Source of the DNA: Stercorarius parasiticus
Lineage: Eukaryota > Chordata > Aves > Charadriiformes > Stercorariidae
Reading direction: 5' to 3'
Length of the DNA: 64,000 nucleotides
Assembly: GCA_013396915.1 (NCBI GenBank)
Contig: VWZL01000008.1
Location: 52,096-116,095, forward strand
Of the stretch, positions 54,501 to 64,000 are shown one piece after another. Positions within the stretch are counted from its first letter, which is position 1. Each line of letters opens with the position of its first letter. The notes beneath the pieces are model-generated. The model worked only from the letters and a program-made list of their open reading frames with translations, did not search any database and had not been told where the DNA came from. The translations under genes and the position numbers were made by a program.

Positions 54501-57500
54501 AGTTACAATAGAGTTAAATCTCCTTCTTTTCAAGAGCACTTGAGTACTGGAGCACTAGTACAGTCATCAGACCACCTTCTCATACTCTCTGCTGATGTTC
54601 TCTTCAGATGTAGTCTTTATTTTCCTGAACTTTCTGGCTGTGACATGGATCCTTGCTCTTTGTCTCCTCCCATGTTTGTTTCCACAAATACTGAAGGCAT
54701 CTGCAAAGTAGTCCAAGTAAATCCTTTCTTTGAAGAAAAACACAGAGCAATGTGCAGGTTCAGGCAAATTCTGGGAAAATGAGGGGTTAGGGGCTTACAC
54801 TCATTAACCCAAACACGCTAGGTCTATATGATAGCAAGTACCCATGGAACAGAAAGGCTCTCCACAGATACTAACTTCTTCCTGTTGTTCACTTCTTGTG
54901 ACCTCAAAAGTGTGTTTTAATGACAAATTTTGAAGAGGATGAAGCCATAGCTTTGTGCACAGCTACTGGGACCTCTTCCAGGGCATGAGCAACACAGCTA
55001 AAGGACACATCCAAGTATTTCTTTGAAAATCTTGTCAGCAGACAATGAAGAGTGACAGTACAGATTTCATTCTATCCGAATGAACCATCCACTTCTCATA
55101 ATGGGCATAAATAAGGTGGAATGAGTGTCTCTTGCAGCAAATTTTTCTACATCCTTTGAAATACTGAGAAATATCAAATTCCCTGACATCATTGCCATCA
55201 ATATCTATGAATGCAATGGTCTGAGGCAGTTTATGTCTCACAGGCTCTTTGCATGCTACTGAGCTTCCAATACACATTTTAATCTGTTACTGTTAATAAG
55301 GGTTAGAAATGTTTTATTCCCCCAGATGAGAGCTCTGATACTCAAGTGTAATGGGGCAACAAGTATGTAATTTGTAAACCAATTTGATGACTGCAAAGTG
55401 CACATTATGTTGTGATTATATTATTTGAAAAGCATCAATGCTTTTAAACAAAATCTACCAGCATTTCTGTATTCCATTAAATATTTTCATTACTCACATG
55501 GAGTTTTTATACTTTATGTATTAAAGTCTAGTGCCAATCACTACAGTATTAACATAAAATAAAGTCTACTCTTCAACAATGATACCATGCATGTCGTGCT
55601 AGACTGAGTTATGTTATTCCATTCATGTTCATTATACTTTATTATATTTCTTGATTTTATGCATTACTGTTTACTGTGGTCTTTCTAAAACAAACATAAA
55701 AATAAGGGCAACTGGAAACAGTAGTGGATGAATATTTAAAAATATTTTTTATGTAAAATGCTCCAATTAGAAAACCTCCTGGAAGCTAGGAGTAATGTCT
55801 CCTTCTGTATGTTTCTTGAAAAAATAAAGGATTTTGGTGGATTTGTGTCCTGAAACAACCAATGCCATTAATTCAATAGAAGTTTGCAGTGTTTAAATGT
55901 CTTGGGCAATCAGAGTGGAACAGATTGCCATGTGCATTCTGCCTCCTTTAAGTACCAATGGATATATCCAGGAACATCCGGAATTCATACAAGCACATTC
56001 ACATGTTCATATTAATTCTTGAAAATTAGAATCATGGTAGTAGTTTCATTATTAATAATGAAATTCATTACCGGAAGCCCAGACAGTCAGCTTTATCCTA
56101 TAAATGCTTTAAATTTGAGGGTTTTTAAAAATAACTTTATTTTCCATAAATCTTTCATAATGCATAACAGTAGTTCATATTTTGTCTTGCATCCATATAA
56201 AAAGAATACATAAACACTTCATAAAATAAAGCACAATAGTGGTTATTATAATGAAATCTCTCCATGATTATGTTTTTCTTGTCATGAAAACCTGTGCTTT
56301 TAAAATCAAGATCAGAACTAAAAAAATGTTCTCCAAGAATGAATTTTCCTCCGTAGGGTAGACTAGGAAAGCAGGGATCTACCCTCGTTGCATGGTTACA
56401 ACATGAATAAAGACTGTGCTGCAGGGAATAGGTAGCAGCTGTCATTCTGACACATTACTCTGTAAGAGCAGCGCAAGGCCACGACTGCAATTCTCTTTGA
56501 ATGCCTGGCTAAGCACTCTTCTTCATGTATTATTAATGTTCATGGGAAGTTAAGGTCCATGCTTAGCACTCATTGTGTCTTTCTTTCCTGCAGCATGTGA
56601 TACATAGCACAGTGACATTCGTATGAATACCAAAGAAGGTATTTATGTTTTCCTAATTTTTATTTTTATAATATAATAATTCTTATTAAAGAATTGCTGG
56701 GTTTTGAATTAATTAAAATCAGGGACTGCAGACCTTTTTTTTACAACAAAATCTTGCTGAAAATATTTAATGAAGAACTGAAATTAAATTGTAGCTTATG
56801 CATTGAATATATTTCATTTCACTCTTGCTAGTGTCTTTTTTTTTCTGTAAATTATACACTTTTATTTGTTTCAAAAGCTGCAAGAAATGTGATGTTGTAT
56901 CACACAAACTGAACTGGGAAAAGTTGTTCTAGCATGATTTTGTGCTGTGTTCACTGTTGGTTTATCATTTGTGACAAGAATTGGCTACCAATGTGTAAAA
57001 CAAAACATTTTTTCACGTGTCAAAATATTATAATACCAGAAGAGATCTGGTACACTTTTTCTAAATCAGTGAATATATTCAAAGTACATCCAGGATTTCA
57101 GAGATATGCTTAATACATAAAAGTACAAAACATATAAATAAATAAAATAGTTTTGAGAAATTTTGAGGATTGTGGAACATACTAATATTTTTAAAAGCCA
57201 GGAATACTATATGATAACAAAATCTCAGAAACAAAAATAACATGAGAAAAAAAATGAATCTACATTTCCTTGAAACATTTATATCCACTTCTATTTCCTG
57301 TTAGAACCAGCTTCCCAAGTGATTCATTTTAATATACGATATATGGATGCTATATTAAAACTATAGCATGTTCACTATCCATAAAAGCTTTTCTAAAGTT
57401 CGGAATCATCTTAGTCATAAAAAATCTTCAGTCAGAATTTATCAATCGAACAAATTTTTGCCAAAAGCTTTAGGCAAAGAGGAGTTATAAATTGTCCATA

Positions 57501-58609
57501 TTTCTTTTCACTTTATATTAGCTTGTTTAATAAACCTCTTCTAAGTAAATGCACTTGAGTGGGGCATTACAAAAGTTTTGCTTGGACAACCCAGTGAAAA
57601 CTATTTGTGACAGCTAAATGTCTTGTTGGTGTAGTCCAATTATAGCCAAAGTGCCTCTTCTGTTTAATTGGGACTTCACTGGATCCTCTGGATTCTATTT
57701 GTGTTCTTAGCATAAGAAAGTTTACATACAAAAAGCAATAGGGCACATTGTTTGAGCAAAGATTTTTTTTGCATTTCAGCATAAAAATGTGCATATAAAA
57801 GAATAAGTATTTTGAAAAACGAGATTCAAATTTTTTCAGAAGCAACTGAGATTTTGAAAAACACGCCCTTCTTAAAGCTGTGTCTCTTTCTCTTGAAGTA
57901 AAATGGGGATATTAGTTTATGCATGTGTTCCACAATAACAGTGTTTAAGGTCAACCAATGTGGTGGCAAATATCACAAAAAAGGCTTGAAATGAATAATA
58001 ATTTTACAATCCTCTGCACAATTTTGCTACTTTGAGGTAAAAGGACCAGTCCTAATTAATTTGCTGAGCTGTATTTCCTCCTAGCTCTGAAAGCAGCAAG
58101 AGTAGTATGAAAACCTATAAAATACTGTAATAGCGTACTCAATAAGATGTCAAAATTAAAGCTCCATGGAATACCTTAATTCTGGCATGTAAGAGTCTTT
58201 GACATATGATTTATGACAATTATATTTTATGTATATATTTTGGTAGCAAATATTATTTTTTTAAATGCTAAAACTTTCATAGCTAGCTTCATCAAAAGTG
58301 TAATAATGAGCATGGTGAAAAAGATGGAGTACAGTTACAAGCACCATCTATATGGAAAAATTAAAGCATATCCAAGTATCTTTCTTTACTCATGAAAAGT
58401 TCACGTGCAGTAAGCCATTTATCAGTAATACGTCTTGCTGCCAGAGACTAAATAGTACATAAGACTAACAGGTAAATGCTGTAAAACTATGGTTTCTAAA
58501 GGCCTTTCTTAAAATGATCATGTGAGAGATATACAGAGCTGAATTTCCCATACCAATAGCATTAAGAATGTAACTTCTATCCAAATTCCACTGACATTAG
58601 TGGAAATAT
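48575..58609. other. AT-rich intergenic DNA without recognised genes
   Basis: The longest frame is a 138-codon minus-strand ORF at 51,354-50,938, which resembles no family I know. There are homopolymer runs, a short CTG run near 53,980, and a 9-bp duplication of ATTAGTACC at 53,261-53,278. No LINE, LTR or RNA-gene signature is seen. Confidence 0.7.
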
Positions 58610-59205
58610 TGTCGTGGTTTAAACCCAGCCAGCAACTAAGCACTACACAGCTGCTCACTCCTTTTCCCCCAGTGGGATGGGGGAGAGAATCAGAAGAGTA
58701 AAAGTGAGAAAACTCATGGGTTGAGATAAAACCAGTTTAATAAGTAAAGCAAAAGCTGCACGTGCAAGAAAAGAAAAACAAGGAATTCATTCACTACTTC
58801 CCATTGGCAGGCAGGTGTTCAGACATCTCTGGGAAAGTAGGGCTCCATCACATGCAACAGTTTCTTGGGAAGACAAATGCCATCATCCCGAACATCTCCC
58901 CCCTTCCTTCTTCTTCACCCAGCTTTATATGGTGAGCATGACATCATATGGTACAGAATACCCCTTTGGTCAGTTGGGATCAGCTGTCTCAGCTTTGTCC
59001 CCTCCCAACCGCCTGTGCACCCCCAGCCTACTCGCTTGCGGGGTGGTGTGAGGAGCAGAAAAGTCCTTGACTCAGTGTAAGCACTGCTCAGCAGCAGCAA
59101 AAACATCCCTGTATTATCAACACTATTTTCAGCACAAATCCAAAGCATAGCCTCATGCTAGCTACTATGAAGAAAATTAACTCTATCTCAGCCAAAACCA
59201 GCACA
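58610..59205 (+). mobile_element. Solo LTR of an avian endogenous retrovirus (ERVL/ERV3-like)
   Basis: The element is about 596 bp, starts TGTCGTGGTTTAAACCCAGC and ends CCAAAACCAGCACA, giving TGT...ACA termini. Internal words match a common bird LTR family: GCAACTAAGCACTAC, CAGTGGGATGGGGGAGAGAA, TGGGTTGAGATAAA followed by AGTTTAATA, GTCCCCTCCCAAC, TCCTTGACTC, and TTAACTCTATCTCAGCC before the end. The flanking 5-mers are AATAT (58,605-58,609) and AGTAT (59,206-59,210), identical at four of five positions, which fits a 5-bp target duplication with one later mutation. No retroviral internal region adjoins it, so it is a solo LTR left by recombination between two LTRs. Assignment to ERVL/ERV3 is from general knowledge and is less certain than its being an LTR. 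Short frames inside it are not genes. Confidence 0.9.
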
Positions 59206-59915
59206 AGTATTCATCAGATAATATGTTGTAACAGCCTTTGGTGCACAGACAGGAAATCATAGCTTCTTGAATAGCCTAGTTACTGTGACAAAAAATTATC
59301 ATTGTTTCATCTTGTCTAACCTTCACTATTAAAGACTGAAATGTTATTCCAGGAAGAAATACAATATTAGGAAAAAATAATATAATTAATTGCTGAAGCA
59401 TTTAATTGGGAAAATTTTCTTATTTAACTTCATTCAGTAGTATTTCTTTAGTCATAAACCAAGTAAACATGACGACACATGAACTTTTAGTCTTTTCAAG
59501 AAAATTGCCATTGTTCAGTGCTATGAAGTTTTCATTTGATTGTGATCACTGATTATATTTGGTTTGATAGGGATAAATACATGAAAAGATCATGAAAAAT
59601 ATCTAAGCCAAAGATAGCCTATATGTAACAAAAATTTAAATCAAGACTGCATGTCTTTATAAAACCATGTTCCAATTCAACTGTGAATTACTATACTTGA
59701 AAGACATGCTAGTTTCGATGTCCCATTAAAAACTCAGTGAAGAGGATCATTATAGTTATCTTGCCCTGTAAAAGTGGTGAATCACTGGAACTTGACAGGA
59801 AATTTTTGTCATCTTTCGGGCAAAAAACTTCAAATATCTTATTCGATCAAATTACTTAAATTTCATATTACTGAATCAAATTGAATCTTAATGTCTCAAA
59901 GAACTTCTAAGAACA
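59206..59915. other. AT-rich spacer between solo LTR and CR1
   Basis: Nothing recognisable apart from the LTR target-site copy at its left edge. Confidence 0.6.
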
Positions 59916-60341
59916 AAAATGATCAGAAGGTCGGAACACCGTTTCTATGAAGAAAGGCTGAGAGAGTTGGGCTTATTCAGCCTGGAGAAGAGAAGGCTCT
60001 GGGGAGACCTTATTTCAGCCTTTCAATACTCAAAGAGGGCCTACAGGAAAGACAGAGACAATCTTTTTAGCAGGGCCTGTTGCCATAGGACAAGGGGTAA
60101 TGTTTTTAAACTAAAAAAGACTAGATATAAGGAAGAAGTTTTTTACAATGAGGGTGGTGAAACACTTGAACAGGTTGCCCAGGGAGGTGGTAGACGCCCC
60201 ATCCCTGGAAACTTTCAAGGTCAGGTTGGATGGGGCTCTGAGCAACCTGATCTGGTTGAAGATGTCCCTGCTTATTGCAGGGGGGTTGGACTTGATAACC
60301 TTTAAAAGTCCCTCCAACCCAAGCTATTCTATGATTCTATA
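59916..60341 (+). mobile_element. CR1 LINE 3' end with frameshifted ORF2 C-terminus
   Basis: About 425 bp of a 5'-truncated CR1. The first frame (59,919 onward) reads EERLRELGLFSLEKRRLWGD and LFSRACCHRTRGNVFKLKK, which is the C-terminal part of CR1 ORF2. The following conserved part, RVVKHLNRLPREVVDAPSL then ETFKVRLDGALSNLI, is read in a different frame from about 60,148. The switch is near 60,105-60,125, where a block of about 11 bases that CR1 copies usually carry between FKL and the RKKFF segment appears to be missing. The 3' untranslated part ends in ATTCTATGATTCTAT just before 60,341. This is the longest and best preserved CR1 3' end in the window. It cannot encode a working protein because the endonuclease and reverse transcriptase are absent. 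Confidence 0.96.
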
Positions 60342-62869
60342 AGGGTACCCATCTATTTTTTAATAATTTTAATATTATTTGCAGCTGTTTCTGATTAGTA
60401 GAGCTTGAACTTCTTGCTGCCATGAATTTGAGTTTCAAGTGGTAGATTTTCAGAAAACCCTTTATGATCTCTGCAAGACATACCCAGCGGCTCCCAAAGA
60501 TTTGTTTCAGAATGATATCAAATCCCTTTGATATATATGTGGAGTATTTGGACTGCCAATGTCTCTAGGAGTTAAATCTGTTTTGCAAGTAGTAAAATGT
60601 TCAAATTACTGCACCTGACAAGCTAAATAAATTATTGATTTTAATTCTAAAAAGGTATGACTGTTGCATATTGTTTCTATAGTTCTCATCTTGTAGTATA
60701 GAGAGAATGATGTTCCTATATCCAAATAATCATATATAATGTAAGTGATCTAAAACCATTTTTGAAAGATGGCAGCATTTATCTTTTGAAAACTGTCGAG
60801 CTTCTCATTTAGGCTGTTGTCATGTTATGCAAATCTGGAAGCATAAAATGCCATTAACCTGAAATCCCCCAAACTAATATTTGACCACCCAGAGACTCAC
60901 TTTTAACAAGATTTTTTTATTATTATTTTTTATTTTTCCTAAGAATGTGCTATTTTGCACAGCCTTAGTATGAATTGCTAGGCGTTGGAAGGGGAAAAAA
61001 AGGGTTTCAGATATTAGCGATTCTGTAATAATTTTAACAGTCTACCGTGGAACTAAGCTGATGGGTTTTATTTTAATTATCAGAAATACATTTAGCTGAA
61101 CATCTCTAAAGCTAATTCAGATAAAACCCACATGGGACCATGCCACCTAATCTTACTGGTAATGATTTAAATTGAAACTAGGGGCAGAAAGCTCATTTCA
61201 ACATGAACACTACTCAGAAATTCAGCTCATTGCTTCTTAATCCACTGAACACTGTTCAGACACATTAACTGGTAGACAGTATTAAATTATCCACTGTATG
61301 CCAAAACAGATAAAAACTAAACTTAATCTTTTTAAAATCAAAAGGTGGAATCTAAGGACTGTATTTAAATTAATGGGAGTAGAGTTGCCTCTATCCATGA
61401 GGTAATAAATTATTTTGTGAAAGTGCCCTGCACTGATTTGCACTGAGCATAGGATATTGGGCAAATTATCAAAGGTATTGAACAAAGGCCTTTCTGCTTT
61501 GAAGGTCCACTGCAGCAGAAAGTTGAGGGAGAGGAAAGAAGAAAAGAATGTAGAGATTAGCTGCCAGGTATATTAAAACGGTTATTTACTGAAACAAATC
61601 AGGACTTCTGCTTCCAGGGTCATTAAATGTTAGTTTAATGTGGAAATATGCCTGCAGACAGTGTGTGAGTTATAAAAAGAGATAAAATATGTTGAATGTA
61701 TCATTTTTCTAAAGCATTTCAGTCTAGTTTTTATGATTCATCAAACACTGGTCTCAACATATCACCCAGAGTCTTCCCAATATGATATACCCAAGAGCAG
61801 CACAATAAAAAAGAAGTATTTTCCTGCTGTATACATCAGGATTCAGACACATCTTTTGAAACACGTTCTTAACTAGATTAACTAGTCAGCCTGAGGGCAC
61901 ACCTAACATTCATCCTGGCCACATCTGTGCAATCTGCTCTACAGCATATACTAAACATGAGAAATAATGCAATCAGAATGTTTAAGAATCTTGCATTAAT
62001 TTTCAAAAGGTGAAAATGAGTAAAGTCATTATTGCTTTAACTCTAAAAGTGCTGAGCATCTAGCATGAGAGTCAGGCAGGTCTATACAAATAAACACCTG
62101 AGCACCCCAAAAGGTAGCTACTAGGAAATGCATTCTCATTGTGATAGTAAGGTGATGGGTTTATGACTCCACATAATAGGCAAAGCCTCTGCATGAGAAA
62201 TATAGGCTTAAACTCTTATGGCTCAATATTAACCTTTCTCTGTAAAAGCATAAATCTTTTTAAATTGTGTTTGCAATATTCCCCTTTTTAAAGACACAGA
62301 GATTAAGCTGATAATAAGGTTCAACATTCAGGCTAATCACAGTGAAATTCTTAGTGGTACATTGAATTAAGCTTTTTTTTTCTAAGGCTGAGGTCCAGAT
62401 CACTCTTTAAGTTTGTGCAATGGTTGCTTTATGCCTAAATATTTCTTTTGCTGTGAGACAATATTAATGTTACAGGCCAAATTCTATTCTTGGTTTCGTA
62501 TTGAATGAGTGGAATTATGGTATATTTAAGTATTTTTATAGTAAATTAAACAAGAATGTAGCTTTGTAATAAATGTTCTCTAAAACTATACACTGATGTC
62601 TCTGAAGCCTTTTTGCTTGAGGTTTCTATCACATTTTCACAAAGATAACTTGTTCAAATTCTGCCATGAAGTTGATTTAGAGATACACTTTTGTGCCAGG
62701 GTAACTGAAAATATTCTGCCACTTAAAATGATGTTGGATTGTTTTAAATGAACTGACTTAGTTAGAAGTTGAATTTTAAGGAATTCATTTTCTGTGAAAT
62801 ACTGATCCTTTTTCAAGAATAGATCAATACAGATGCATTTCTAACATGAACCAAGAGAACAAAATGCAG
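60342..62869. other. AT-rich intergenic DNA between two CR1 copies
   Basis: No gene or repeat family is recognised. A/T-rich runs are present near 60,908-60,940. Confidence 0.65.
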
Positions 62870-64000
62870 CAGAACATAACATTTAAGGGGCAGGGTAACA
62901 TGGGTGACACTGTTGTGGGTGTTTACTACAGGCCGCCTAATCAGGAAGATGAAGTCTATGAGGCCTTCTACAGACAGCTGAAAGTAGCCTCATGATCACA
63001 GGCCCTGGTTCTCATGGCTGACTTCAACCACCCTGATATTTGCTGGGAAAGGCAACACAGCCAGGCACACACAATGCAGGATGTTTCTGCAGAGCATTGA
63101 TGGTAACTTTTTGACAGAGGTGGTGGAGGAGCCAACGAGGAGAGGTGTGCTGCTGGACCTTGTGCTAACAAAACAGGACTGGTTGAGGATGTGAAGGTTG
63201 TAGGCAGCCTTGGCTGCAGTGACCATGAGATGGTGGAGTTCAGGATCCTGCGTGGAAGAAGCAGGACAATAAGTAGTATTAAAACCCTGGAATTCAGGAG
63301 AGCTAACTTTGGCCTCTTCAAAGACCTACTTGGAGGATTCCCATTGGTTTAGGGCTCTAGAAGGTAGGGGGATCCAAGAGAGCTGGTTAATATTCAAGCA
63401 CCAATTCCTCCAAGCTTAAGACAGGTTCATCCCTATGAGTAAAAAGTCAAGAAGGCAGGAGACCTGCATGGATGAGCAGGGATCTTCTGGAAAACTCAGG
63501 TGGAAGAAGTTTACAGAATGTGGAAAAAGGGACTGGCCACTTGGGAGGAATATACGAACATTGTCAGAGTATGCAGAAATGCAATAGGAAGGCTAAGGCC
63601 TGCTTGGAATTCAATCTGGCAAGGGATGTCAAGGACAATAAGAAGGGCTTCTTCAAGTATATCAGTAGCAAAAGGAAGACTAGGGAAAATATGGGCCTGC
63701 TGCTGAATGAGGTGGGTGGCCTGGTGACAGACGATACAGAGAAGGTAGAGCTACTGAATGCCTTCTTTGCTTCAATCTTTATTGCTAAGGCCAGCCCCCA
63801 GGAACCCCAGACCTTGGAGGTAAGAGAAAAAGTCTGGAGAAAGGAAGACTTTCCCTCGGTCAAGGATGATCAGATTAGAGATCATTTAGACAAATTCTCA
63901 ACACCCACAAATCTATGGGCCCTGATGGGATGCACCCACAAGTGCTGAGGGAGCTGGCAGATGTTATTGCAAAGCTGCTCTCCATCATCTTTGAAAGGTC
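62870..64000 (+). pseudogene. Degenerate CR1 LINE ORF2 (endonuclease and start of reverse transcriptase), cut by window end
   Basis: This is the coding part of a CR1 non-LTR retrotransposon: an APE-type endonuclease followed by the linker and first reverse-transcriptase motif. Visible landmarks in order are GVYYRPP (about 62,918), MADFNHPDICW (about 63,014; the usual Gly before DFN is Ala), a block reading EEPTRRGVLLDLVLT (about 63,126), GCSDHEMVEF (about 63,212; the SDH endonuclease motif), RRANFGLFKDLLGG (about 63,298), ARDVKDNKKGFFKYISSKRK (about 63,616) and SMGPDGMHP (about 63,912), the entry to the reverse transcriptase. The frame is broken by an in-frame TGA at 62,993-62,995, where CR1 proteins usually have Arg (compatible with CpG decay), a TAA at 63,417-63,419, and several frame changes (about 63,085, 63,170, 63,350, 63,590 and 63,900). 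The 5' boundary near 62,870 is approximate. Catalytic YxDD and the 3' end would lie beyond the window. A dead copy, with no evidence of domestication. Confidence 0.95.

Noticed and set aside
58815..59148. Overlapping frames of 71-78 codons on both strands
   Set aside because: They lie wholly within the solo LTR, where no coding sequence is expected.

Overview
This window reads as vertebrate nuclear DNA, most probably from a bird. It is AT-rich and non-coding. The only mobile-element families I can name are CR1 LINEs, whose 3' ends carry the avian-type octamer ATTCTATG/ATTCTGTG, and LTRs that begin TGTCGTGGTTT, like common avian endogenous-retrovirus LTRs. I see no host protein-coding exon, tRNA, rRNA, CpG island, CRISPR array or bacterial-type operon. 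Open reading frames are short and scattered. The ones with recognisable protein similarity lie inside CR1 copies and are broken. The species cannot be named from this sequence.

Layout. Positions 1-14,667 are AT-rich intergenic DNA with a few hairpins, short duplications and one decayed 9-bp tandem repeat. An LTR-like fragment starts at 14,668. Positions 15,010-35,130 are again intergenic and contain microsatellites (TG near 24.5 kb, TA-rich near 28.8 kb) and a 25-N assembly gap at 34,078-34,102. The gap abuts a G-rich/GA-rich tract with a strong G-quadruplex pattern. From 35.1 to 42.7 kb four CR1 3' fragments lie within 7.6 kb (orientations -, -, +, -). At 48.2-48.6 kb there is a probable ancient CR1 remnant, a 17-bp tandem duplication and a near-perfect 41-bp palindrome. 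A solo LTR of about 596 bp with a near-matching 5-bp target duplication is at 58,610-59,205. A CR1 3' end follows at 59,916-60,341. A 5'-truncated CR1 carrying damaged ORF2 (endonuclease and the start of reverse transcriptase) begins near 62,870 and runs off the right edge.

There is no set of genes working together here. The visible biology is retroelement decay and small-scale rearrangement. Two stretches (about 16.05-16.35 kb and 17.2-17.45 kb) are flagged only tentatively as possible conserved non-coding elements. I did not find evidence for a new biological system. The items most worth checking are the palindrome at 48.5 kb, the fold-back at the 5' end of the CR1 at 40.3 kb, and the G-quadruplex tract beside the assembly gap.
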